From the NCBI RefSeq assembly GCF_013415305.1, contig NZ_JACBXU010000001.1, positions 434,001 through 498,000 on the forward strand: DNA of 64,000 nucleotides. The letters are read 5' to 3'. Made by a program: the position numbers and the translations under genes. Each line of letters opens with the position of its first letter. Positions within the stretch are counted from its first letter, which is position 1. This DNA is from Pantoea sp. WMus005. GTDB lineage: Bacteria; Pseudomonadota; Gammaproteobacteria; Enterobacterales; Enterobacteriaceae. Positions 52,640-61,925 of this stretch are shown one piece after another. The notes under the pieces are model-generated. The model was not told the DNA's origin. It saw nothing but the letters and a program-made list of their open reading frames with translations, and ran no database searches.

Positions 52640-53599
52640 ATGAGTCAGAATCAAACCCGGCAGTTGGGTGACAGTGGTATTACGGTGCCGTTACTGACGT
52701 TTGGCGGCAATGTGTTTGGCTGGACAGTGGATCAATCCACCTCGTTCTCTCTGCTGGATGCGCTGGTGGAGCGAGGGCTGTGGTTTATCGATACCGCCGA
52801 CGTCTATTCCCGCTGGGCACCGGGTAATAAAGGCGGGGAGTCAGAGACAATTATGGGTGAGTGGCTGAAGAAAAGCGGCAAACGCGACCAGATTGTGCTG
52901 GCAACCAAAGTTGGTATGGAGCTGTCTCCGGAGAAGACCGGGCTGAAACCGCAATATATCCGTCAGGCAGTCGAAGATTCACTGCGCCGGTTACAGACCG
53001 ACTATATCGACCTCTATCAGGCGCACCGTGACGATCAGGATACGCCACTGGCGGAAACGCTGAGCGCCTTTGACAGCCTTATCCGCGAGGGAAAAGTGCG
53101 GGCCATTGGCGCGTCGAATTACAGCGCGGCACGGCTGCAGGAGGCGCTGAAGGTCAGTGAGTCGCAGGGGCTGGCGCGGTACGAAACCCTGCAGCCGGAA
53201 TATAATCTGTATGACCGCCAGCCTTATGAGGCTGAGCTGGAGTCGGTGGTCAGAGCGCACGGCTTAGGCGTTATCAACTACTATTCTCTTGCCAGCGGTT
53301 TTCTCAGTGGCAAATACCGCGATGCAGCAGATGCCGGTAAAAGCGCACGCGGCCAGGGCGTGGTTGAGAAGTACCTTAACTCACGCGGTTTGCGGATTCT
53401 GGATGCGCTGGACGTGATCAGTGAAGCGCATCAGGTGACGCCGACTCAGGTGGCCCTGGCATGGCTGATTGCCCGTCCCGGTATCACCGCCCCGATTGTC
53501 AGTGCGACTTCGCTTAAACAGCTCGACGATCTGACGGATGCAATGCATCTGACGCTCACCCCGGCGCAGATTGATCAGCTGAATCAGGCAAGCCGTTAA
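52640..53599 (+). CDS. Aldo/keto reductase
   Basis: 319-residue TIM-barrel NADPH-dependent reductase. The catalytic tetrad is visible: Asp and Tyr in DTADVYSRW, Lys in ATKVGMEL, His in QAHRDD. The cofactor-loop pattern near the C-terminus (PIVSATSLKQLDDL) fits the AKR11/12-like, Tas/YajO-like group. Substrate unknown. The ATG at 52640 with AAGGAG is chosen over an upstream open frame. It diverges from mdtA and ends in a strong hairpin. Confidence 0.88.
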   Translation: MSQNQTRQLGDSGITVPLLTFGGNVFGWTVDQSTSFSLLDALVERGLWFIDTADVYSRWAPGNKGGESETIMGEWLKKSGKRDQIVLATKVGMELSPEKTGLKPQYIRQAVEDSLRRLQTDYIDLYQAHRDDQDTPLAETLSAFDSLIREGKVRAIGASNYSAARLQEALKVSESQGLARYETLQPEYNLYDRQPYEAELESVVRAHGLGVINYYSLASGFLSGKYRDAADAGKSARGQGVVEKYLNSRGLRILDALDVISEAHQVTPTQVALAWLIARPGITAPIVSATSLKQLDDLTDAMHLTLTPAQIDQLNQASR

Positions 53600-53601
53600 T
53601 T

Positions 53602-53625
53602 AAAGGGGGCGCTGGCGCCCCCTTT
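53602..53625 (+). terminator. Terminator of the aldo/keto reductase gene
   Basis: Perfect 11-bp inverted repeat AAAGGGGGCGC / GCGCCCCCTTT with a 2-bp centre, 2 bp after the stop codon; short T-run at the end of the stem. Confidence 0.78.
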
Positions 53626-53675
53626 AACGTTGTGTCTGTTAAAAGAACGCATCTCTGCTCAGAGAATAACCATTC

Positions 53676-53691
53676 AGAGATCCCGATCACA
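53676..53691 (+). promoter_or_regulatory. CRP-like site upstream of the porin
   Basis: AGAGA-N6-TCACA, eight of ten consensus bases. A TATAAA-like -10 near 53736 would place it at about -65, a class I position. Suggestive only. Confidence 0.35.
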
Positions 53692-53806
53692 CTTGCTTTA
53701 ATAAACGGATGTTACGGGTAATGGTGCGCACATTTTTATAAAAAACAGAGGCTATCCAGCACTATCCTCTGCGCGTCACTTTCCTTAACACATAAGAATA
53801 AGCAAG

Positions 53807-55147
53807 ATGAAAAACAGAAAAGCCCCTGTCTTTTCCGCTGCCCGTGTGGCATCCGGTACCCTGATTCTGGCCATGTTTTCCTCACAGGCGCTCGCCGCTG
53901 ACGCCCTGAGTCCGGACTCCGAATGGATGTTTGGTGACTGGGGCGGCTACCGAACGCAATTGCAGGATGACGGCATTAAGTTTGACGTTAACTACACCCT
54001 GGAGAGCGCCGCTAACTTAGGCGGCGGTGCCAATACCAACACCACCATGCGCTACAGCGATCAGTGGACGTTTGGGACCAATTTTGATTTGCAGAAGCTG
54101 CTGGACTGGCAGGATGCCGAGTTCCAGATGACCGTGACCAGTCGAAACGGACAGAATCTGTCTGATCAGGTCGCCGATCAACGCACCGGGATGCTCTCCT
54201 CGGTGCAGGAGGTTTATGGTCGCGGCCAGACCTGGCGTCTGACGCAGTTCTGGTTGCGCAAAGGGCTGTTTAACGATGTGGTCGATCTGAAAGCCGGACG
54301 CGTGACAGTGGGAGAAGACTTCGATAACTTCGACGGCAATCTGTTCCAGAACCTGGCGCTGGGTAGCGGGCAGGCGGGGAACTGGCGCGGAGACCGCTGG
54401 TTCAACTGGCCGGTATCGCAGTGGGGCGGTCGGGTTAAGTTCAATATCAGCCCGGACGTCTTCTTCCAGGTCGGTTTCTATAATCAGAACCGCGCTAACT
54501 ACGATCGCGGTGATGGCTTCCGTCTGGATACCAGCAATTCCGAGGGCAATCTGGTGCCGGTCGAACTGGGCTGGAAACCAACCTTCGGGCCGGAGAAATT
54601 ACCGGGTAATTACCGCATCGGTTATTACTATTCGTCGGTGGATGGCGATGTCTACGGCAGCTGGCGTAACGGCGGCTATCAGGATCAGGCGCATTCCTAT
54701 GGTGGCTATCTGCTGTTACAGCAACAGCTCACCGCGCAGGATGGCGATGTGAATCGCGGTCTGGGCGTGCGTGTTCAGGCAGTGATGAACGATCACAAGA
54801 CCTCGAAGACCGACAACTACCAGTCTATCGCCTTTACCTGGACAGGACCGTTTGATGCCCGCCCTCAGGATGAGATCGGCGTGGGCGCGTCGCGAATTCA
54901 TGTGAACAGCGACTATACCCGCTCACTGCGTCAGCAGAATCAGGCTAATGGTGAGAGCCGCTTTGACAGCCCGACCTATCTGCCAATTCAGGAAGGTTCA
55001 GAGTACAACTATGAGGTTTACTACAACGCTAAAGTAACTAACTGGATGTCACTGCGACCTAACCTGCAGTATGTGGTTGCGCCAGGCGCGGTGAGCGAAG
55101 TGAAGGATGCATTTATCGGTGGTATCAGCGCCAATATCGCCTTCTGA
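53807..55147 (+). CDS. OprB-family carbohydrate-selective porin
   Basis: 446-residue outer-membrane protein. A Sec signal peptide ends in QALA (residue 30). The mature part opens with WMFGDWGGYRTQLQDDGIKF, typical of OprB. It has alternating aromatic beta strands throughout and ends in ...ISANIAF, the terminal Phe recognised by the BAM complex. OprB porins admit glucose and other mono- or disaccharides; the exact sugar is unknown. No transporter or catabolic gene is adjacent. Enterobacteria often lack this family, so it is an accessory gene here. Confidence 0.9.
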   Translation: MKNRKAPVFSAARVASGTLILAMFSSQALAADALSPDSEWMFGDWGGYRTQLQDDGIKFDVNYTLESAANLGGGANTNTTMRYSDQWTFGTNFDLQKLLDWQDAEFQMTVTSRNGQNLSDQVADQRTGMLSSVQEVYGRGQTWRLTQFWLRKGLFNDVVDLKAGRVTVGEDFDNFDGNLFQNLALGSGQAGNWRGDRWFNWPVSQWGGRVKFNISPDVFFQVGFYNQNRANYDRGDGFRLDTSNSEGNLVPVELGWKPTFGPEKLPGNYRIGYYYSSVDGDVYGSWRNGGYQDQAHSYGGYLLLQQQLTAQDGDVNRGLGVRVQAVMNDHKTSKTDNYQSIAFTWTGPFDARPQDEIGVGASRIHVNSDYTRSLRQQNQANGESRFDSPTYLPIQEGSEYNYEVYYNAKVTNWMSLRPNLQYVVAPGAVSEVKDAFIGGISANIAF

Positions 55148-55197
55148 TTCTCAATAAAAACAGCACCTGAACAGACGACTCTCAGACGTAAAGCGAT

Positions 55198-55299
55198 GGG
55201 AGCATACGCCAGTAACAAAGCATAGCGGGCCAGGGATGGCCCGCGCTGAGCCCGCCATGGATGGCGGGTTTTGCGTCTTTGCGAAAGGCGTATGCTCCC
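55198..55299. repeat. Nested palindromic intergenic element (~102 bp)
   Basis: Perfect 13-bp outer arms (GGGAGCATACGCC at 55198-55210; its complement at 55287-55299) enclose two internal hairpins: GCGGGCC/GGCCCGC (55225-55231 with 55238-55244) and CCCGCCAT/ATGGCGGG (55251-55258 with 55261-55268). The three-way architecture is too ordered for chance. It resembles a non-autonomous palindromic repeat of the kind scattered in enteric genomes, but only one copy is seen in the window. Confidence 0.8.
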
Positions 55300-55327
55300 T
55301 GAGCCTGCTCTCTGTTATCCGCAAACA

Positions 55328-55353
55328 AAAACGACACCCTCAGGTGTCGTTTT
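55328..55353. terminator. Bidirectional terminator between porin and yegD
   Basis: AAAACGACACC-CTCA-GGTGTCGTTTT: perfect 11-bp stem flanked by A-run and T-run, so it works on both strands for two convergent genes. Confidence 0.93.
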
Positions 55354-55371
55354 GGGTATTACAGTGCCAGC

Positions 55372-56724
55372 CTAGCGGAACATCACTTCCGCCCAGCGGG
55401 CCAGCCCTGCGGTGACGGAGGCGAAATCATCGCCGCCTGCAATCGGCGTGTCCGGCAGCGTCTGCTGCAGTGCCGCGCGCAGTAACGGTGAACGCGCACT
55501 GCCGCCGGTCAGGTAGATAACATCCGGTTTAATCTGGCTGGTGGCCAAAGCCAGCTGCACCTGCTCCAGAATTTTCTCCAGCGGCTGACTGATGGCATCC
55601 TGCAGCTGCTCCACACCAATTTCTGTCTCTAAAGCAGCGGCAATAAAGTCGAGAGAGGCGGTATGCGCCGGGCTGGCTGACAGCGCAATCTTGCTCTCTT
55701 CCGCTGCCCGCACCAGGCGATAACTGAGCTTCTGCTGCCACACTTTCAGCAGGCGAGCGACCACATCACCCTGTTCCGCATCCCGCACTAAATCCCGCAG
55801 CCACTTTCCGCAGGCCGGACTGTAGAAATCGCTCTGCGCCGGAACATCGTTAATGGCAATGGCGTTCCACCACGGCAGGGCAGGCAGGGCGGTGCCTTTC
55901 TGGGTATTACCGCCCAGACCGAGTAACGGCATCAGGGTCTTAAACGTCAGCATAATATCCAGGTCGTTTCCGCCGACGCGGCAACCGCTGTGGCCCAACA
56001 GGCTTTCGCGACGGTCCGCCTTATCACGCCACTTTGGTCCCATCAGCAACATCGAGCAGTCGGTGGTACCGCCGCCGATATCTACCACCAGAACCCGTGT
56101 CTCCTGCTTCAGCGTCGCTTCAAAATCGAGTCCCGCAGCCACCGGCTCAAACTGAAACTCCACGTCGCGGAATCCGGCACGATGCGCGGCCCGCAGCAGG
56201 ATGCCTTCAGCCTGCTGGTTAGACTCTTCGCTGCCTAAGCCCTGGAAGTTTACCGGTCGTCCGATCACTGCCTGATCGATAGTGTGATCAAGCTGGCTTT
56301 CGCCCTGCTGGCGGATGTGCAGCATCATGGCGCAGACCAGATCTTCAAACAGAGCGATCTGTTGGGGCTTAAGACCAGTGGCACCGAGGAAGGATTTGGG
56401 GGATTTAACGAACCAGACATCTTCGGGATCGACCATATAGTGCTGCAGCGCGGTAAGGCCAAACTGCACACTGTTGGGCTGGACGTCGATATCTTCTTCG
56501 CGGTTGTAACGTAGCGCACGCTGCAGCAGCGCCGTGGTTTCGCTGTCCGGTGTCGCCACCTGATGATGACGATAGAGCCATTCGCTGATCGACTCGCGGG
56601 TCGGCGCACAGATCATCGACGGCAACAGGCGCTGATCATTTTCCAGCGTTAACAGACGTGGCGTGCCATTTTCGCTGACTGCAATAGAACAGTTAGCCGT
56701 GCCGTAATCGAATCCTATGAACAT
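55372..56724 (-). CDS. yegD: Hsp70-family putative chaperone YegD
   Basis: 450-residue actin-fold ATPase resembling the DnaK nucleotide-binding domain but lacking a classical peptide-binding domain. Phosphate motifs are MFIGFDYGTANCSIAV at the N-terminus and VLVVDIGGGTTDCSML near 218, with the late motif YLTGGSARSPL near 405. Matches E. coli YegD in length and sequence. I use the ATG at 56724 (MFIGFD), matching the family, rather than one 12 nt upstream. Function is not established. Confidence 0.92.
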   Translation of the reverse strand: MFIGFDYGTANCSIAVSENGTPRLLTLENDQRLLPSMICAPTRESISEWLYRHHQVATPDSETTALLQRALRYNREEDIDVQPNSVQFGLTALQHYMVDPEDVWFVKSPKSFLGATGLKPQQIALFEDLVCAMMLHIRQQGESQLDHTIDQAVIGRPVNFQGLGSEESNQQAEGILLRAAHRAGFRDVEFQFEPVAAGLDFEATLKQETRVLVVDIGGGTTDCSMLLMGPKWRDKADRRESLLGHSGCRVGGNDLDIMLTFKTLMPLLGLGGNTQKGTALPALPWWNAIAINDVPAQSDFYSPACGKWLRDLVRDAEQGDVVARLLKVWQQKLSYRLVRAAEESKIALSASPAHTASLDFIAAALETEIGVEQLQDAISQPLEKILEQVQLALATSQIKPDVIYLTGGSARSPLLRAALQQTLPDTPIAGGDDFASVTAGLARWAEVMFR

Positions 56725-56799
56725 TTTCGCCCCCATGCCGGAAAAAAGGGGGCGACTTTAGCGCAGCTTCAGCAGGGTAGCAAGCGGGCAAAGAGGGAA

Positions 56800-59700
56800 T
56801 TAACGTATGGCGAAGATGCGATCTTCAGCAAGGGAGCGCAACGGCTGACGTTCAGCCACGGCACTGCCCCAGACACCATCGACATTCAGGTTTTCCAGCG
56901 TACTCAACAAAGCAGGCACCGTAACCGGACCGGCAAGCACCGAAATATTGCGCTGCGTTGCCTGGCCCTGAATGATGGTCAGCAGCATCTCATCCATCAG
57001 ATTATTGTGCACGTTGGCGACCAGCTCCGGTGCCAGCAACAGATAATCGACCATCTCGTCACTCAACAGATTAAAGGCATCCAGGTTACGGCCAAAATTA
57101 TGCAATACGATGCGGCAGCCACACTGACGCAGTTGCAGCAGCGCGGCATAGCACTGATCACCCTTGCTCAGCACACTGGCGGCAGGGAAAGCGAAACCAC
57201 AGTGGCTTTCGGAAAGACCGGCGGCGATAAAGCGCTGACAGAGCTGCTGCACAAAGGCGGCATCATTCAGTAGCTCAGCATTGAGCGGCAGAATCACCGG
57301 AATGCCTTTTTGATTTAGCTTTTCCACATCGTGGCGGAAAAAAGCCTCAAGAATATTGTTATCGAGACGGCGTCTCAGCAGCGTTTCATCGGGCAGGTTA
57401 TTGCGCAGCAGCGTCTCATCTAACAGCAACCCGTCTGCGGTTAACAGCTGCACATCAAGCAGCCAGATAAAAGCCGACTGCGGCGTGTTTGGCGGCGCAA
57501 CGGCCCAGGCGGGCAGTTCGATCTGCAGCGCATCAATCATTGCAGCATCCATATCCTGATGCGTGCCCGGCAGCGGTAAGCGATGCTGTTCGTAAATCAT
57601 CAGCCGCCCGCGTCCGCTACGTTTGGCGTTGTAACAGGCGATATCCGCCTGCGAAAGCACGTCGCTGCTCTGACAGTTTTCTGGCGAAATCTGTGTCACA
57701 CCGGCGCTGGCGCCCACATGATAGAGGCGACCCAGCCACTGAAAACGGTAATCGTTTACTGCGGCGACAATGCGTTGCACCACGTCATGTGCCTGATCGA
57801 CATCGCAATCGGGCATCAGCAGCGCAAACTCATCGCCACCCAGTCGGGCCAGGAAATCGCTGCTGCGCAGATGATGCTGCATCAGATCGGAGAGTTCGCG
57901 CAGGAGCGCATCGCCAGCAGCATGACCCGCGCTGTCGTTGACGGCTTTAAACTTGTCGAGGTCGATAAACACCAGCACATGCTGATGCTGATGTTCAGCG
58001 GCATCAAACAGCAGACGCTTAAGCTGAAGCTCAAAGCTGGCCCGGTTAGGCAGGCGCGTCAGGGTGTCATGCAGCGCGCTGTAGCTCAGGCGCTTCATCA
58101 GCTTGCGTGACTCACTCACATCCTGAATGACCATGACGGCACCCTGTTCCAGACCGGCTTCCGAACGCAGTGGCGTGATGCTGTAGTGAATGTCGATGTG
58201 ACCGCCATCCGGGGTGTGCAGCACCAGATCATCCGCCAGGCTGGGGGTGATTTTTTCCGGCGGCAGCTGGCATAACAGCAGATTCTCTACCTCGGGGCCG
58301 TTACGCCCCTGAGTAATGTGCAGCAGCTCACTCAGCGACTGGCCAGCGGCCTGCTCCTGTGACAAGCCACTCATCTTCTCCGCTACCGGGTTCATAAAGG
58401 CTACGCGCATCTCTTTGTCGGTGCTGATCACCGCTTCGCCGATCGAATCCAGGGTGATGGCCATGCGCTCCTTCTCCTGAAACAGCGCTTCATTCAGCTT
58501 GCGGAGCGGCGTGATGTCCTGGCAGATGCCCAGCATGCGCTCAATCCGACCTTCTTTACTCAGTAGCCGGTTAGCCTGGGTACGAACCCAGCGCTGCCCC
58601 TCGGCATTGACCACGCGATACTCCATATGAAAAGCGCTGCGCAGCTCAATTGCCTGCTGCACTGTCAGCGCGACGTGTTCGCGATCGGCGGGATGCAGCA
58701 AATGGATCCAAAGGTCATAGCTGGGCGACTCATGAGGAGCAAGGCTAAACAGGGCGTACATGCGTTTGTCCCATAACATCTCACCGGTCAGCAGGTTCCA
58801 TTCCCAGACACCGATGCCCCCCGCTTCGTTGGCCAGCGTAATGCGCTCCATCAGCCTGCGATTCACCTGCTCGCTCTGCTTCAGCTCAGAGATATCGATA
58901 ATCTGCGCAATAAAGTACAGCGGCGCCTGGCTGCCATCGCGGACCAGCGACACCGTCAGTCTTGCCCAGACAATCTCACCATCTTTACGGAAATAACGCT
59001 TCTCTAAGGTATAGGTATCGATCTCCCCCTCCAGCAACCGATTCGCATGTTGCAGGTCAAGGCTGAGATCGTCGGGATGGGTAATCTGTTGAAAATTCAT
59101 TCGCTTGAGCTCCTCGTCGGGGTAGCCCAGAATCTGGCACAGCGAACGGTTGACCTGCAGCCATTTGCCCTGCGGTGCGACCAGCGCCATGCCGATCGCA
59201 GAGTACTCCATAGCGTGACGGAAGCGGGTTTCGCTGTCGGTAATGTGGAGCTTTTCACGCCGGAACGCATCCATCACCAGCGACATAATGTGGCTGGGGA
59301 TCAATACCAGCAGAAACGGCAACCAGCTGGAGACCGGTCCCAGCACGGTGTTGTTGTTAACCACACTGACCAGGTCAACGGCGAGCAGAACCGAGATAAA
59401 ACTGGCGTTAATAAAGAACAGTACAAATGCCTGCAGTTTGGGCAGGCGGACCGCGCACCAGAAAAGGATCACCACAATAAAGGTAAAAGGCCACGGCAAA
59501 AAGCGCAGCGCCAGATAACTGGCCCCGAGGGTGAGCAGCAGTGTCAGCAGGGATTCCGCCAGGTGCAGATCGCTGAAATGCGAGCGACGAAGCGGCCAGG
59601 GCAGCAGCAGCAACATCGGACCTAACACCAGCATGCCGATGATCTCGGAGATCACCCAGGTATAAAAGAAGGGAAACGACGCGTGACCGCGGACCTGCAG

Positions 59701-60138
59701 TGTCCAGAGCGCCAGCAGACCGCCGAGCACCGGCGTGACAATGCCCACCGACAGCACCATCCTGGCCCAGTCGCTGAGCGAATTCAGCGGAGCACGACGA
59801 TCCAGCAGGACGCGCAGCAGCATGCCACCCACACCAGCCTGGATAAGATTGAGCAGGGCGAATTTAATATTTGAGAGGGCCGGCCCGATCATGATGGCGT
59901 TAGCCCCGGCGGTGCCCAGCACGCAGGCGGTCAGCAGCAGCGGTAACTGTCGTGATGGACAGCGGAAAACGACCACGGTCATTAAGGTGGTCGGGAACCA
60001 GAGCGGGGAGATTTTCCCGCTGACGACGATCAGTTCAAGACAGAACAGGGTCAGGATAAACACGACGCAGCCAATGATCAGCGCTGAGAGCCAGCGGTTT
60101 GGCGAACTATTTTGCGGGGACAGGATCTCTATCGTCAT
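56800..60138 (-). CDS. dgcE: Diguanylate cyclase DgcE (YegE), MASE1-PAS-GGDEF-degenerate EAL
   Basis: 1112-residue inner-membrane signalling protein. An N-terminal MASE1 sensor (about 10-295) is followed by three PAS/PAC modules (about 300-420, 430-545, 555-680), a GGDEF domain (about 685-845) with intact GGDEF at 767-771 and an I-site RSSD at 758-761, and a C-terminal EAL-like domain (about 870-1110) lacking the EAL signature. It should make c-di-GMP with product inhibition. E. coli DgcE promotes curli and cellulose biofilm. Monocistronic by context. Confidence 0.93.
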   Translation of the reverse strand: MTIEILSPQNSSPNRWLSALIIGCVVFILTLFCLELIVVSGKISPLWFPTTLMTVVVFRCPSRQLPLLLTACVLGTAGANAIMIGPALSNIKFALLNLIQAGVGGMLLRVLLDRRAPLNSLSDWARMVLSVGIVTPVLGGLLALWTLQVRGHASFPFFYTWVISEIIGMLVLGPMLLLLPWPLRRSHFSDLHLAESLLTLLLTLGASYLALRFLPWPFTFIVVILFWCAVRLPKLQAFVLFFINASFISVLLAVDLVSVVNNNTVLGPVSSWLPFLLVLIPSHIMSLVMDAFRREKLHITDSETRFRHAMEYSAIGMALVAPQGKWLQVNRSLCQILGYPDEELKRMNFQQITHPDDLSLDLQHANRLLEGEIDTYTLEKRYFRKDGEIVWARLTVSLVRDGSQAPLYFIAQIIDISELKQSEQVNRRLMERITLANEAGGIGVWEWNLLTGEMLWDKRMYALFSLAPHESPSYDLWIHLLHPADREHVALTVQQAIELRSAFHMEYRVVNAEGQRWVRTQANRLLSKEGRIERMLGICQDITPLRKLNEALFQEKERMAITLDSIGEAVISTDKEMRVAFMNPVAEKMSGLSQEQAAGQSLSELLHITQGRNGPEVENLLLCQLPPEKITPSLADDLVLHTPDGGHIDIHYSITPLRSEAGLEQGAVMVIQDVSESRKLMKRLSYSALHDTLTRLPNRASFELQLKRLLFDAAEHQHQHVLVFIDLDKFKAVNDSAGHAAGDALLRELSDLMQHHLRSSDFLARLGGDEFALLMPDCDVDQAHDVVQRIVAAVNDYRFQWLGRLYHVGASAGVTQISPENCQSSDVLSQADIACYNAKRSGRGRLMIYEQHRLPLPGTHQDMDAAMIDALQIELPAWAVAPPNTPQSAFIWLLDVQLLTADGLLLDETLLRNNLPDETLLRRRLDNNILEAFFRHDVEKLNQKGIPVILPLNAELLNDAAFVQQLCQRFIAAGLSESHCGFAFPAASVLSKGDQCYAALLQLRQCGCRIVLHNFGRNLDAFNLLSDEMVDYLLLAPELVANVHNNLMDEMLLTIIQGQATQRNISVLAGPVTVPALLSTLENLNVDGVWGSAVAERQPLRSLAEDRIFAIR

Positions 60139-60301
60139 GCGGACTTCCGGCAGGGTGCGACGCTCCGCAACGGCGAATCAGGCACCAGTCATTCTCTGAC
60201 TGAATGCTAGCACATCCGGCAAAGAAAAACGGGGTGAAATCAATATTGCCCGTTATTCGGTGAATTGACGGGCAGGCTAAGATTGATTGCCAGTATGTTG
60301 A

Positions 60302-60916
60302 TTACTGACGAAAAAGGTCGGCGCGGGTATAAGGCTTCTCCATCCCGGCGAGGCTGGCAGAGAAACGTTCCAGGAACTGCTGCGTGGTGGCAACACGACC
60401 ATGACCCATCAATACAAACGGCACTAACAGCGCAGCGCCGACCTGCGGCCAGCTGAAGCCTTTGAGTGAGGTGCGGCGCTGAGAGATCAGAAACGCGGTG
60501 CTCAGCGTGAAGCCCAGCAGCAGACCGGTGACAACTTCACTTTTTGAGTGCGCGTGAATGACCAGGCGCGAGAAACCGACCATCAGCGGAATCAGGTAAC
60601 CGACGCCGATCGCCGCAATGCGCCACCTGGCCGACCATCGCCCGGAAATCAGCCACAGCATCACTGGCCACAGCGTGGCGGACATGGCGCTATGACCGCT
60701 GAACCCGGTAAAATTAAAGCGTGCACTGCCGATGCCAAACCCCAGGAACAGAATTTTAGAGAGGCTGACGGTGAGGCCAGCCAGGCCAAAGGCCAGAATC
60801 CAGTAAAAGACCGTATGACGATTGTCACTTTTCCACGGCAAAATCAGCGCAATAATCACCGCTGTCGGAATCAACAGCATGCTGTCGCCAAAATAGGTCA
60901 AAGTCTTCCAGTGCAT
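60302..60916 (-). CDS. PAP2-family membrane phosphatase
   Basis: 204-residue membrane protein. The second and third parts of the acid-phosphatase signature are visible: FSGHSAMSATLWP (SGH motif) near residue 73 and SRLVIHAHSKSEVVTG near 118 (SRxxxxxHxxxD-like, with E in place of the usual D). The family dephosphorylates lipid phosphates such as phosphatidylglycerol phosphate or undecaprenyl pyrophosphate. Replacement of the last Asp and the lack of a clear first motif make catalytic activity uncertain. It occupies the place between dgcE and udk. Confidence 0.8.
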   Translation of the reverse strand: MHWKTLTYFGDSMLLIPTAVIIALILPWKSDNRHTVFYWILAFGLAGLTVSLSKILFLGFGIGSARFNFTGFSGHSAMSATLWPVMLWLISGRWSARWRIAAIGVGYLIPLMVGFSRLVIHAHSKSEVVTGLLLGFTLSTAFLISQRRTSLKGFSWPQVGAALLVPFVLMGHGRVATTQQFLERFSASLAGMEKPYTRADLFRQ

Positions 60917-61090
60917 ACCACTCCTGATGCATCATTCGGTCGGAACGTTTGCGACACGCGTTGTCTGAACAGCGCGCCGCGCAGGCCATTTTTTTTATAG
61001 TATGGTGTGCCGTTAGTTTATCGGTGAAATGAGTGGCGTCCAAAGGAGAAAGTCTGAAAAGACAGCCGCGCCATTTTTCTGGCATCAAAA

Positions 61091-61138
61091 GGCCGAAATC
61101 CCTATACTTAGCGCGAACACACCCTCTCCATTTCGGCC
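61091..61138 (+). promoter_or_regulatory. Probable udk promoter bracketed by an inverted repeat
   Basis: A TATACT -10 box at 61103-61108 lies between GGCCGAAAT (61091-61099) and its exact complement ATTTCGGCC (61130-61138). A start near 61115 would follow. No clear -35 was assigned. Confidence 0.5.
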
Positions 61139-61200
61139 CGTCCGCTGCCCGCGTAATGTGTGACCAGTGGCAGGCTCCAGTTATCAGGTCTTAAAAAAGT

Positions 61201-61842
61201 ATGACTGACAAGTCTCATCAGTGCGTGATTGTAGGCATTGCCGGCGCTTCCGCATCCGGTAAAAGTTTAATTGCCAGCACGCTCTATCGTGAAATCCGTG
61301 ATCAGGTAGGTGACGAGCACATCGGGGTTATCCCGGAAGATGCTTATTACAAAGATCAAAGTCACCTCACCATGGAAGAGAGGGTTAAAACCAATTATGA
61401 CCATCCCAGTGCGATGGATCATGATTTGCTGTTGCAGCACCTGCAGGCGGTGAAAGCCGGGCAGGATATTGAGCTGCCGGTCTACAGCTATGTGGAACAC
61501 ACCCGCACCCAGCAAACGCAATACCTGAAGGCAAAAAAGGTCATTATCCTTGAAGGCATCCTGCTGTTAACCGATGCCCGTCTGCGCCAGGAACTCAACT
61601 TCTCTATCTTCGTGGACACGCCGCTCGACATCTGTCTGATGCGCCGTATGAAACGTGACGTCAATGAGCGTGGCCGCTCAATGGATTCGGTGATGAGCCA
61701 GTATCAGAAGACCGTGCGTCCGATGTTCCTGCAATTTATCGAGCCATCAAAACAGTACGCCGATATCATTGTGCCGCGCGGCGGAAAAAACCGTATTGCC
61801 ATCGATATCCTCAAGGCGAAAATTAACCAGTTTTTTGAATAA
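61201..61842 (+). CDS. udk: Uridine kinase
   Basis: Phosphorylates uridine and cytidine with GTP/ATP in pyrimidine salvage. 213 residues with P-loop GASASGKS near residue 15, [21 protein letters not shown], and the lid-region arginines in [15 protein letters not shown]. Begins the udk-dcd-asmA series, as in E. coli. Confidence 0.97.
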   Translation: MTDKSHQCVIVGIAGASASGKSLIASTLYREIRDQVGDEHIGVIPEDAYYKDQSHLTMEERVKTNYDHPSAMDHDLLLQHLQAVKAGQDIELPVYSYVEHTRTQQTQYLKAKKVIILEGILLLTDARLRQELNFSIFVDTPLDICLMRRMKRDVNERGRSMDSVMSQYQKTVRPMFLQFIEPSKQYADIIVPRGGKNRIAIDILKAKINQFFE

Positions 61843-61844
61843 CG

Positions 61845-61862
61845 CACGTCCGTCCGGACGTG
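61845..61862. repeat. 8-bp hairpin between udk and dcd
   Basis: CACGTCCG and CGGACGTG separated by 2 bp, just after the udk stop. No T-run; probably RNA structure rather than a full terminator. Confidence 0.5.
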
Positions 61863-61925
61863 GTGCAGACCGGCGGCAGCCACGCTCTCGCCGGTTCGCT
61901 ACACTTATGTCATGGAGTTCCCGCA

